64,000 bases of DNA from GW2011-AR15 sp964428335. GTDB taxonomy: Archaea > Nanobdellota > Nanobdellia > Woesearchaeales > GW2011-AR15. The position numbers were made by a program, and so were the translations under genes. The stretch is taken from the NCBI GenBank assembly GCA_964428335.1, contig CAYRXW010000001.1, positions 124,001 through 188,000 of the forward strand, read 5' to 3'. Shown piece after piece: positions 33,139-43,075 of this stretch; position 1 is the first letter of the stretch; the number at the start of each line of letters is the position of its first letter. The notes beneath the pieces are model-generated. The model saw only the letters and a list, made by a program, of their open reading frames with translations, was not told the DNA's origin and made no database searches.

Positions 33139-36100
33139 ATGGGAAAAAAACTAGTTTTAAACTTCTTAATTTTTTTTTTGCTATTGGCTTTTGTAGCAGC
33201 TCAGGATTCAGACACTGCCAGGAGATGCCCTGTAAGTTCAAGCTGGCTTGAATCAAGGCAACTATATAATATAGGCGGGAATGAGTATACTGTTGTAGGC
33301 GGAGCCATAAACAATTATTGCACACTAAAATTTAATGGAATAACCCAAAAGTTTAATTTAAGAGAGTCAAAAAAGCTTGGCAGTTCAAGCGTAACCTTGC
33401 TTTCAGTATCCTCTTCTTCAACATCTTCAGATTCCCTTGCCTGCCAGATACAGATAACTCCTTGTGCATGTGATGGATTATGCTCATCATGCATAGATTC
33501 TGATAATGGAAAAATTCCTGAAACAAAAGGAACTCTCACAATAAACCCAAGAAAAATTCCAACCCTTCCTTTCTATCAGACAATGACAGATTCCTGCCTT
33601 AGGCTTCTAGTCACCAGAAACTCAGATGGAAGTTCCACGACAAGATGGGAAAGTGGGAGCTCAGGCACACATGTCTCTGAATTCGCATGCTCAATAAACA
33701 ATGGGCAGTATGAAAACTCAGTCATTGAATGCCAGTATGGATGCAATGATGGAGCATGCATCAATTCATTGCCTTCAATTAAGATAATCTCTCCAAATGG
33801 AGGGGAAGAATGGTTTACAGGAACTGATAATAAAATTGAATGGTATCCAAGCAGTGCAGCAGATGCAGGAATACCAAAAATAGATCTATATGTTTTAGAT
33901 GCAAACGGAAACAAGGCAATCGAACCAAGCATAAACAGGGATAACACAGGATTTGACACATGGACTCCAAGGGGAATAAACGGCAAATTCAAGGTAAGAA
34001 TATGTGTTACAGGAACCAATAATTGCGATGAATCTGATAACTATTTCTATATATTGGATTGTGTTGATTCAGACAATGGGGCTAATCCATACAGTTATGG
34101 CCAGGTAACAGGACCAGATGCGACAGGCGCTGTAAACACATATTATGACCAGTGTGGAAAGATAATAGATGATGCACATGAATCAACTGTAGATTCATGT
34201 TATGGAGATGGATGCAAAGTATATGAGAGAGTCTGCATACCTTATTCTGATGCGCAGCCTTTTGTAACTGGCACAAACGATATATTTTGCGAGTATGGGT
34301 GTGAAAGTGGAGCATGTTTACAGCAATCAGAGAACTGCAGATACGATGATGCAAACGGAGTTAATATCGGGTATGTATATACTTCCACAAAAGACGCATG
34401 CTTCATCTACTGGGATTCTTTTGGGCAAAGCAGACCAGGCTCAAAAGTGTATTATAATAATTATCTTATAAGAACTTATGAGCAGCATATTACTTGCACA
34501 GATTCTGATAACAGCCCGGATTACTATGTATCTCAGTTTGAATATGTTAATGGTGTTCCAGTTATAGTACAGAACAGAAATCCTGATTTGTTTGAAAAAG
34601 GCTATGCAAAAGGAAAATATGGGACAGGGGCAAGCATAATAATCGAGAATGGGGTATCATACCCAACTGAAGATTCATACTCAACATATTTTGACTGGTG
34701 TTCTTCTGACACACACCTAGAAGAAGCATTTTGTACAGAAAATATCATAATAAATCTTGGAATTGAATGCCCTAATGGTTGCACAAATGGAGCCTGCAAC
34801 GAAGCAACTATCAGCGATTACTGCAATATAGGTAGCTCAAAGATAGAGCAAAAGAACATCTGTTCAGCTTCATGGATAAGAGGATTCATACCATTTAGCA
34901 GCGCCTATCAGGGCGCAGCTGCACATTGTGGAGGAAGTGCCCCTTCTGTAGGCATTGGATATTCAAACTATAAATCAGTCACATTCAAGCAAGACTATAA
35001 AATAAGAAAAGAAGATAACATAACTATCTACTTCAGCGGGTGGGCCAGCGGATCAACCGGGTCAATAATTGTTGAAGCTTATATTGGAGATGGAGCACAG
35101 GAATATCAATGTGGATATGCCAAAGAGAAAAATTACCTGGGAAATACAGCAACCGATGCAATTTCCTGCAAGGTACCTTTTACTGCAGACTCATTTTATG
35201 TAAGGCTGACAACAAACAAGGCGTCAACAGCACTTATCTATCTTAGGGAATTTAGCACAAACACAGTTTTGGTTTGCGAGAATGGTTGCCTGAATGGAGA
35301 ATGCGTCTCTCATGTGTGCGGCAATGGAATATGTGAAGGCACAGAATCTTCTACTTGTTTTGAAGACTGCCCTCTAACAGATGTTGGATATAGCAATGCA
35401 AAATGGGAATGTTATGATGGAACAGGAATTGTTAAAGGCGCTTCAGAATGCATCCCATTAGAGAAATGGCAAAGCGATGCAAAAGAATTCTGTGATGGTC
35501 ACTGCAGCCTGGATGGAAGCGCATGTGGAGTGAACAGCTTTTCAGTCAGGGAAGAATGCATATTAAATTCACTTTGCAGCAATACAGAAAGAGGAGTGAT
35601 ATGTGATGGGCAGGAATATGAAAATTACTGTACTTATCTTCCAGACGGCTCAAGCTATGCCATAACCAAGCTATGCCCGTATGATCAAAATAGCTGCGAA
35701 CTAGTTACAGCTGAAACAAGGTGCGAATATGGTTGCAGCGAAGGAAGATGTATCGAGGCTCAAAAATGTGGAGACATGGTCTGCTATGGGAATGAGTTTA
35801 GCACATGCGATGACTGCGCAGCAGATTTAAAATATCCTCTGGAAATGGACTACATCTTTTATCTTGAGCCCACTAGTATTCCTTTGGTTGCACAGGTCAT
35901 AGGATGGGTTACCAGAGAATCAATCAGTTCAGGAGCTGACCATATAATATTTATGCTGCAGAACAACCAGCAGGAAGCAATAGACCTTGAAAATTATATA
36001 CTTGCATTCTATCCAAGTGCAGAGCCAAATTTAGAATATCCTTTCTATGCAGTTCCATTGACAGGCAAAGGAGTTATACTAGGATGGGAAAGAAAGCAAA

Positions 36101-39100
36101 TTGAAATCAAGGGAAGAAACTATGCACAGTTGATTGATGAATCGCAATGCGGGAAGGAAATAAAAATTGGTATTGCAGAAAGGACAAATTCAGGCTCTTC
36201 AGATGATGTTGTCGGGAAATTCATAAGCCTATCAAATGTGATACTTGAATGCAAATCTCCAGATGATATGTTTTTCATATCAGACACAGATACAATCAAG
36301 GACAGCTATGTCTCAAAAGAATTAAGCAGGTTCATTGTCAAAGGCAAAGAACCTGACGGCACATATGGGACATATGATGAAGGCTTTGGAATGAGGTACA
36401 CTTTAACATGGATTTTTAGAGACGTAATAGAGAAACATGTGAGCGATATTTATCCAGAGGAAGATATATGGGCAGGCACACTGGTTTTTCCATATGCAGG
36501 CGAATACGAGCTAAAAATTGAATATTTCTGCAGGGATGAGTCTACAGACTGCAGCATGATATATGGGGACTTTATAGCAACAGAAACAAAGTACATAAAA
36601 GTGACAGACAATAACTGCTTTGATTCAGACGGCGGAAAAAATTATTATTCATATGGTGAAACAACAGGATACAATAGGGAAGTAAATGCAATATATACAT
36701 CAAAAGACATGTGTATAATGGCAGGAAATAATAACGCAGACCTGCAGGAAAGCTGGTGTGAAAATAACGAGCAGTTCATAGAAGTTTTCAATTGCCCATA
36801 CGGCTGCATAAATGGGAAATGCAAGCCAAAACCAATGGACAATGCATTCAAGCTTGAGGCAGAAGGAAACAGGTTCAACTTAGATGACAGCATTGGAAAT
36901 GTCATATGGTGGAACCTATCAGAAAGAGAGCTTCCGGAATTATTGGCATCTAACTCATTCAATGATGATGAAGGCGAATGGAAACAGGACACACAATATG
37001 TCCAGGAATTGAAGTTCCATAATAATGGTAAGTTCACTATTGAAACACCTGAGGATGGAAGAATAAATTTCTACCAGAAATATTCTGAAGGAAATATGCT
37101 GTATACCTATTGGCTGCATTTTGGTTCACCAGTATTTTATGAGCCTGCTGCAGCTGACGCAGATTTGGCAGGGAATGAACTCTCTATCATGGGCAAAAAC
37201 TATATCATCTCAGATATAGGAATAGATGCATATGGTGCAATAGGTTCTATTGGCCTGCTGAGTGGAGAGACAGATGTGTGGCTTGAAAAAGATCAGGTCT
37301 ACGTCTTAGGCGGACATGATATAAAAGTTGTTGATACCGGAAATGATGGAACTGCATGCGGCATTGATGTAGACGGATATGTGTTATGGATAGATGAGAT
37401 GGATATCAATGAATTTGGTCAGGCAGGATTTCAGATTGCAGTTCTTGATGTAATTGAATCAACCCAGAGTAATGCTAATTCATGCAGGCTTCTTTTAGAT
37501 GCGCACTATACAGAACTGGAAGAAGGCAATTATGTTGCAATTGATAATTTTGAAATTACAGGGACAGAAGCAGACATTATATCTCAGAATGGAAAGCTTA
37601 TAGGATTAAGTGTCAGTTACAGTGTCGACAATTTTAATGATGATGTATTTGTAGAGCCGTCCCAGGAATTTACTGACCCGGTATTTGGGCAGTTTGGGAT
37701 CAATTTCTATAATGTGAACTATGACCCGATTGAATCATTGAGCTTCAGCTCTTATGGGAATGAGGCAAGACTATTATTCCAGAACAGCGAAGGCAAGAAT
37801 ACAGAGATAAATTGGGTCTTTGATGGGCAGAAAATAATGCTTGGGAATTCAGCAGATGAACCAATGCTTCTTCCTGGAATGACTTATGAAGGAAACCCTG
37901 AAGGAGTAGAGCTACTATTCACTACAGAAGGAGATGGAATAGCCCATGTTCTAAAAATCAGGGATATTACATGTGGTGGTGATTCAGCCATCACTGTTGA
38001 TGATCTGACATATGGCATGACACTTGTAAGCAATTACCAGATATCATGCGATGGAAGCACTGAAAATGAGATCTTGCTTGGAACTATTGGAAGCCTATAT
38101 CTTACCATTGGAGAGGATGTAATAACTTATGGGTATGATTTCAATGAGCTTCCAAGGACCAAATTTGGAAAGCTGCAAGTCTATCCGAAAAGGATTGTGT
38201 TCTATGAGCTGCAGAATGCTGAGATGCCTCCAAATATTGTAGCCTTTAACTTAAGCTATGATTATGATGATGAAGAGATTTATATCTTAGAAGCAAGGGA
38301 CCTTAACAGGCCATTTACCTGGCACGAAGCAGAAGACGGAAACCCTGATTTGCTGTTTACTTATACACAAAGAGGAACAATCATTGAAATGGACAATAAT
38401 GAAAAAGTAAGTTTCATACTTTCACATCCGCAGGAGGAGATATATGCGGATATTTATCTTAAATGGGTTGGTGACATGGTAACAGCTACCTGTACAGACA
38501 GTGATGGTGGGAAAAATCAATATCAAAAAGGTACAGTTCATGGTCTGGCAGGAGATGGCCAAATGACAACAGATACAGATAGCTGCTGGCCAGAAAATTA
38601 TTATGGTGATGGTTATGATTATGTTGCGGAATGGTATTGCACAGATCCTGATTCAAGTGGCACAGTTTATAGGACTAATACTAATATCCTATGTGAATAT
38701 GGTTGCTCAGATGGAGCATGCATGCAGCAGCTAAGTGAAAGATATGACTTAAGCTCATATCCTATTCCATTCTATGAGGATGGTCAGGTTAGCACATGGA
38801 TTGTTGTTTCAGAAAACGCGCCTACATCAGATGTTATGGCAGCCATTGATATTGTGGCAGGATTCTCAGAGTCAAACCAAGGTACCACAGAAGTTGAATC
38901 ACAGGTTGCAGTGCTTGATAAGGATATAATAGACAAAGTCACTAATGATGAACCTCTGGAAAAGAACATTATTACTGTAGGGAATGCATGCTATAATAGG
39001 GTCTCTGCATTTTTACTAGGTAATCCTGCTCAATGCACACAAGGACTTGAAGAAGGCAAAGGAAGGATAGCTATGGGAAGCTACAAAGGAAAGCATGTCC

Positions 39101-41022
39101 TTTTAGCAGACGGATACAATTATGAAGATACCAGGGCAGCAGCAACAGTGCTTGCAAAGCATAATCTTTATGAGCTAAAAGGAGAAGGCTGTGAGGTTAT
39201 AAATGCAGCAGAAAATGATATCACTGTAATCTGCGATAGTTTGCCTCCTCCTAATGTAAACAAATGCCAGTTCTCTTCAGGGCTAGACTGCATAGACATG
39301 GCAAATATCTGTTTGGATACTTCAACAGTAACCTTTGTCTTAAGGAACAACATAGGTTTCGCAATTGAACTGCAGTCTGCAAAAGGGCAACTATGTGAAA
39401 ATGCTGTAGTTGCAGTTGAATCAGCAGACAGTTATTCAGAATTCCCAGTCATAGCGCAAAACAATCAGGTGATTAAGATACAGCTCAGAGACTGCGACTT
39501 TACCTCAGGAGCAAAGCAATCTGTCAATATTGTCTATCAAAACACAGAATCAGGTCTTACTCATACAGTGGCTGGAGAAATAAATGGAGATGCTAAGAAT
39601 TGCATGGGAACTGAACCTGTTGAAATCGTTTCCTGTTTGGATTCAGACGGAAAGGACAATTTCAATGAACAGGGATATGTAGAGATAACCTATAGCGATG
39701 GCAGCAGAGAAACGAGAGGAGATGATTGCGGCACTACAAGCGCTGGTGGAGTTTATGGCGCCAGGGATTATTGGTGCTCTGGACTAGATTACTATTACAG
39801 TTCAGTTATGCCATGCGAATTTGGATGTGACAACGGAGTTTGCAATGAATATGCATCATGCAGTGATTCAGATGGCGGGAAAAATTTCTATTCAAAGGGA
39901 CAGCTCCAGCCGATGGGCCCTGGTGAAGGATCAAATGGCTGGGATTATTGCTATACACCTCAACTAGACGGAAGCGGCATAATTGGAGAAACAGGCACAC
40001 ACTTATTAGAATGGTACTGCACTGAAAGCGGCTTAAATAACCAGGAGCAGACAGAATGCGAGTATGGATGTAAAGACGGCGCATGCATAAGAAAGCCAGA
40101 CCTTGCAAATTATCCAGAACCATTCCTTATGGGTATTACACCTGATGTTTTAGTCGTTGTAGGAAAATTAGCATCAACTTCAGATGTGATTGCAGCTATA
40201 GATGTTGCAGCAAGCCTGGGATCAGAACATGATGAAAACGGAAATATGCCTATATTCAATTCAGGGATTGCTATCCTTGATTCAGAATTAGGGGACACTT
40301 CAAGCACATCCAAGAATTTAATAGTCATAGGAAATCCATGTGTCAATGCAATTTCTGCAGAGCTGCTTGGAAATCCTGCAGAGTGCTCATCCGGCTTTGA
40401 AGCAGGAAAGGCAATCCTCAAGTTATTTGACCTGAACAATGGAAAGCTTGCTTTACTGGTTGCAGGATACAATGATGCAGACACTCTTAGCGCAGCAAGG
40501 ATCCTTGCGAAATACAGGGATTATGACCTGAGTGGAGATGAATTAGAGATAGTAACTTCACCCATTGCTTTGCTTGCAGAAGATATAGGCGAAGAAACAA
40601 CATGGGTCCAGTCCTCAGGTTCAGGCAGCAATTCAAATAAAGAAAAAATCCTAGCCGTGGCAAAAAGCAGTGAAAAAACATTGCTTGAGAGCATTGGAGA
40701 AGAAATTGACTATGATTCATTATCTGATGAAGATGCAGAACTGCCTAAAGGAATTACAGAGAACGAAATTGAATGCAGCGGCTGCATGGTTGATAAGTGG
40801 TGCATGCCTTACGGAACAAGGCTTGTAAAATCAGATGGCAGGGTCTATTGCAGTGCTGATGGAGAATTCAAAGAGCAAAAAAATGCAGACTACTCTTGCG
40901 AAAGCAATTATGAATGCAAGTCAAATATCTGCTTTGAAAGTGTTTGCGTTGACCTTGAGAGGGAAAGAAGGGTCAACAGGACACTATATCAGAGAATCCT
41001 GGATTTTCTGGGATTAAATTAA
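33139..41022 (+). CDS. Giant Cys-rich S-layer-like surface protein
   Basis: About 2,627 residues with a signal peptide (about 1-24). It contains a recurring Cys module in which CxDSDxGxNxYxxG (for example CVDSDNGANPYSYGQ, CFDSDGGKNYYSYGE, CTDSDGGKNQYQKGT) is followed about 50-70 residues later by CEYGCSDGAC-type knots, about seven pairs in all. Between them are a Kre9-type beta domain (ISPNGGEEWFTG, about residue 215) and CGNGxCEgxE motifs. Two copies of an S-layer-type segment occur (VVVSENAPTSDVMAAIDI and VVVGKLASTSDVIAAIDV). ATG 33139 follows GGGTGAGGGA. There is no C-terminal membrane helix. Probably a cell-envelope protein with many disulfides, for which the DsbA gene may serve. Confidence 0.8.
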   Translation: MGKKLVLNFLIFFLLLAFVAAQDSDTARRCPVSSSWLESRQLYNIGGNEYTVVGGAINNYCTLKFNGITQKFNLRESKKLGSSSVTLLSVSSSSTSSDSLACQIQITPCACDGLCSSCIDSDNGKIPETKGTLTINPRKIPTLPFYQTMTDSCLRLLVTRNSDGSSTTRWESGSSGTHVSEFACSINNGQYENSVIECQYGCNDGACINSLPSIKIISPNGGEEWFTGTDNKIEWYPSSAADAGIPKIDLYVLDANGNKAIEPSINRDNTGFDTWTPRGINGKFKVRICVTGTNNCDESDNYFYILDCVDSDNGANPYSYGQVTGPDATGAVNTYYDQCGKIIDDAHESTVDSCYGDGCKVYERVCIPYSDAQPFVTGTNDIFCEYGCESGACLQQSENCRYDDANGVNIGYVYTSTKDACFIYWDSFGQSRPGSKVYYNNYLIRTYEQHITCTDSDNSPDYYVSQFEYVNGVPVIVQNRNPDLFEKGYAKGKYGTGASIIIENGVSYPTEDSYSTYFDWCSSDTHLEEAFCTENIIINLGIECPNGCTNGACNEATISDYCNIGSSKIEQKNICSASWIRGFIPFSSAYQGAAAHCGGSAPSVGIGYSNYKSVTFKQDYKIRKEDNITIYFSGWASGSTGSIIVEAYIGDGAQEYQCGYAKEKNYLGNTATDAISCKVPFTADSFYVRLTTNKASTALIYLREFSTNTVLVCENGCLNGECVSHVCGNGICEGTESSTCFEDCPLTDVGYSNAKWECYDGTGIVKGASECIPLEKWQSDAKEFCDGHCSLDGSACGVNSFSVREECILNSLCSNTERGVICDGQEYENYCTYLPDGSSYAITKLCPYDQNSCELVTAETRCEYGCSEGRCIEAQKCGDMVCYGNEFSTCDDCAADLKYPLEMDYIFYLEPTSIPLVAQVIGWVTRESISSGADHIIFMLQNNQQEAIDLENYILAFYPSAEPNLEYPFYAVPLTGKGVILGWERKQIEIKGRNYAQLIDESQCGKEIKIGIAERTNSGSSDDVVGKFISLSNVILECKSPDDMFFISDTDTIKDSYVSKELSRFIVKGKEPDGTYGTYDEGFGMRYTLTWIFRDVIEKHVSDIYPEEDIWAGTLVFPYAGEYELKIEYFCRDESTDCSMIYGDFIATETKYIKVTDNNCFDSDGGKNYYSYGETTGYNREVNAIYTSKDMCIMAGNNNADLQESWCENNEQFIEVFNCPYGCINGKCKPKPMDNAFKLEAEGNRFNLDDSIGNVIWWNLSERELPELLASNSFNDDEGEWKQDTQYVQELKFHNNGKFTIETPEDGRINFYQKYSEGNMLYTYWLHFGSPVFYEPAAADADLAGNELSIMGKNYIISDIGIDAYGAIGSIGLLSGETDVWLEKDQVYVLGGHDIKVVDTGNDGTACGIDVDGYVLWIDEMDINEFGQAGFQIAVLDVIESTQSNANSCRLLLDAHYTELEEGNYVAIDNFEITGTEADIISQNGKLIGLSVSYSVDNFNDDVFVEPSQEFTDPVFGQFGINFYNVNYDPIESLSFSSYGNEARLLFQNSEGKNTEINWVFDGQKIMLGNSADEPMLLPGMTYEGNPEGVELLFTTEGDGIAHVLKIRDITCGGDSAITVDDLTYGMTLVSNYQISCDGSTENEILLGTIGSLYLTIGEDVITYGYDFNELPRTKFGKLQVYPKRIVFYELQNAEMPPNIVAFNLSYDYDDEEIYILEARDLNRPFTWHEAEDGNPDLLFTYTQRGTIIEMDNNEKVSFILSHPQEEIYADIYLKWVGDMVTATCTDSDGGKNQYQKGTVHGLAGDGQMTTDTDSCWPENYYGDGYDYVAEWYCTDPDSSGTVYRTNTNILCEYGCSDGACMQQLSERYDLSSYPIPFYEDGQVSTWIVVSENAPTSDVMAAIDIVAGFSESNQGTTEVESQVAVLDKDIIDKVTNDEPLEKNIITVGNACYNRVSAFLLGNPAQCTQGLEEGKGRIAMGSYKGKHVLLADGYNYEDTRAAATVLAKHNLYELKGEGCEVINAAENDITVICDSLPPPNVNKCQFSSGLDCIDMANICLDTSTVTFVLRNNIGFAIELQSAKGQLCENAVVAVESADSYSEFPVIAQNNQVIKIQLRDCDFTSGAKQSVNIVYQNTESGLTHTVAGEINGDAKNCMGTEPVEIVSCLDSDGKDNFNEQGYVEITYSDGSRETRGDDCGTTSAGGVYGARDYWCSGLDYYYSSVMPCEFGCDNGVCNEYASCSDSDGGKNFYSKGQLQPMGPGEGSNGWDYCYTPQLDGSGIIGETGTHLLEWYCTESGLNNQEQTECEYGCKDGACIRKPDLANYPEPFLMGITPDVLVVVGKLASTSDVIAAIDVAASLGSEHDENGNMPIFNSGIAILDSELGDTSSTSKNLIVIGNPCVNAISAELLGNPAECSSGFEAGKAILKLFDLNNGKLALLVAGYNDADTLSAARILAKYRDYDLSGDELEIVTSPIALLAEDIGEETTWVQSSGSGSNSNKEKILAVAKSSEKTLLESIGEEIDYDSLSDEDAELPKGITENEIECSGCMVDKWCMPYGTRLVKSDGRVYCSADGEFKEQKNADYSCESNYECKSNICFESVCVDLERERRVNRTLYQRILDFLGLN

Positions 41023-41083
41023 TTTTTTTTAACTCCCTGATACTAACACTATCTTATTAAACATATTTTTTTTCAAAACATCT

Positions 41084-41824
41084 ATGTTAACAAATACTTT
41101 CCTTCATATCCCTTATGTAAGCGAGATTGTTGAAAAAAAAATTTGGAATTCTAACATCAGGTCATGGGACGACTTTCTTACAAATTCAACAGACTTCAAG
41201 AATGAGGAGCTGATGAAAAAATACCTGATGCTATCAAAAGACAGGTATGAGAAAAAAGACCATGAATTCTTCTCATCAAAGCTTCTTTCAAGATACCATT
41301 GGAGAGCATATGAGGATTTCAGGGAGAATGCATGTTTTCTGGACATAGAGACAACAGGCCTTAGCAAGGATAGGGATGACATAACTACAATCGGTGTTTT
41401 CAATGGCAAGGAATCAAAAGTTTTCATAAACGGAAAGACAATGAATGAATTTCCTGATGAGATAAAAAAATATTCGTATATTGTAACCTTTAACGGGGCA
41501 TTGTTTGATATGCCTTTCATCAGGGCAAAATTCCCTGATCTCAAGTTCAATCATTTCCATGCTGACTTAAGGTTCATATTAAAGGCATTAGGATACAGTG
41601 GCGGGCTGAAGAGCATAGAAAGGCAGATGGGGATTGAAAGGGAATCAGATCTCAAGGATTTAAGCGGAAGGGACGCTGTCAAGCTATGGCATAGGTATAA
41701 ACGGGATGGAGATGAAAAAGCCCTTGATACATTAGTCAGGTATAACATAGAGGATATAGAGAATCTGAAGACATTGATGGATTTCAGCTATGGAAAACTC
41801 AAGAATGTATGCCTCCATAATTAA
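41084..41824 (+). CDS. RNase H-like 3'-5' exonuclease (YprB/DEDD type)
   Basis: A 246-residue protein with DEDD exonuclease motifs: CFLDIETTGLSKDRDD (Exo I, Asp-Glu), VTFNGALFDMPFIRAKF (Exo II, Asp), FHADLRFILKALG and YNIEDIENLKTLMDF (Exo III, Asp). This matches the YprB-type ribonuclease H-like family, acting on single-stranded nucleic acid ends. The length is normal. It precedes a convergent aminotransferase and is near the DUF2779 nuclease gene. Confidence 0.8.
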   Translation: MLTNTFLHIPYVSEIVEKKIWNSNIRSWDDFLTNSTDFKNEELMKKYLMLSKDRYEKKDHEFFSSKLLSRYHWRAYEDFRENACFLDIETTGLSKDRDDITTIGVFNGKESKVFINGKTMNEFPDEIKKYSYIVTFNGALFDMPFIRAKFPDLKFNHFHADLRFILKALGYSGGLKSIERQMGIERESDLKDLSGRDAVKLWHRYKRDGDEKALDTLVRYNIEDIENLKTLMDFSYGKLKNVCLHN

Positions 41825-41830
41825 AAAAAT

Positions 41831-43018
41831 TCAATACTTCTTTTTCACATACTTCTCCAGTTTTTGATATGCCTCATTCAATGCTTCTTCGCTTGATGCG
41901 AAAACAACCCTGAAATGCATTGTCCCTTTTTTCTGCCCAAAGCCTGAGCCAAAAACAAATAATGGACCTTCCTCTCTTAGAACATCCAATACAAATTCCT
42001 TGTCAGATGCAACCTTAAGATTTATCCTTGGGAATGCATAAAAAGCACCTCTTGGTTTCACGCATGAAATTCCCCGGATTGCGTTTAATCTATTGAAAGT
42101 TATATCCCTTCTTTTTTTCAGCTTTGAAACCATTTCCTTTATGTGGTCCTGAGGGCCTTCAAAAGCAGGCTTTACTGCAAACTGCATCGGATGGCTGATG
42201 GATAATCTTGCTCTTGCAAGCTGCTTAACTGCTTCTGCGTATTCATTTATTCCCTCTCCTGTGAAATAAAGCCATCCTATTCTCCATCCAGGGCATAAAT
42301 AAGTTTTTGAAAGCGTATTGAATGTGACAACAGGGTGATTTGGTGCCAAATCAGCAACTGAATAGAACTTAAACTCATCATCAAAAATTATCTTGTCATA
42401 GGTCTCATCAGAGAGTATTGGTAAATCATGTTCTTTTGCCAATGCAATGACTTTTAGAAGTGTCTCTTTTGTATAAATAGCTCCTGTAGGATTATTAGGA
42501 TTTATCAAGACTATTGCCTTGGTCCTTCCATTTATCTTAGTTTTCATATCCTCAATATCAGGCTGCCATTCATTCTTCTCATCAAGCTCATATTCATTCT
42601 GCACTCCTTCAAGATATTCAATTGCAGCGTTATACAATGGATAGCCAGGCCTTGGGGTAAGGACATTATCCCCTGGGTTCATCAAGGCTCCAAGGGCCAT
42701 TGTTATCCCTTCGCTTCCTCCGGATGTCATTATCACATCATTTTCAGTTACCTTAAGCCCGTTTTTTGATGCTTCCTTTGCAACAGCTCTTCTTGCTTCC
42801 AATAGTCCCATTGAATCAGCATAGCTGCTTTCCTTTGCATTTTTTATGACAGCATCAACCATATGCTTAGGAGTAGAAAAATCATATTTCAAAGGATCCC
42901 CAATATTCAGATATATTATCTTCTTGCCCAGCTTCTCAAGTTTTTGGGCCTCGACAACAACATCACGTATGGCATAAGTAATCTTTTCAGTTCTTTTAGA
43001 TGGAATAATTTTTTTCAT
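41831..43018 (-). CDS. Class I/II aminotransferase (alanine/aspartate type)
   Basis: A 395-residue PLP enzyme of the fold-type I aminotransferase I family: NIGDP at about 41-45, TSGGSEGI for cofactor phosphate binding, NPNNPTGAIY, DETYDKI and the PLP lysine in NTLSKTYLCPGWRIGW, with a C-terminal Arg expected for the substrate carboxylate. It most resembles archaeal AlaT/AspB-type enzymes that convert pyruvate or oxaloacetate with glutamate. The exact substrate is uncertain. Confidence 0.88.
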   Translation of the reverse strand: MKKIIPSKRTEKITYAIRDVVVEAQKLEKLGKKIIYLNIGDPLKYDFSTPKHMVDAVIKNAKESSYADSMGLLEARRAVAKEASKNGLKVTENDVIMTSGGSEGITMALGALMNPGDNVLTPRPGYPLYNAAIEYLEGVQNEYELDEKNEWQPDIEDMKTKINGRTKAIVLINPNNPTGAIYTKETLLKVIALAKEHDLPILSDETYDKIIFDDEFKFYSVADLAPNHPVVTFNTLSKTYLCPGWRIGWLYFTGEGINEYAEAVKQLARARLSISHPMQFAVKPAFEGPQDHIKEMVSKLKKRRDITFNRLNAIRGISCVKPRGAFYAFPRINLKVASDKEFVLDVLREEGPLFVFGSGFGQKKGTMHFRVVFASSEEALNEAYQKLEKYVKKKY

Positions 43019-43075
43019 GAATTTATGAAATGAAAAACTTATTTAAATTTTATCCAACTTACCTGCATGCAAAAT

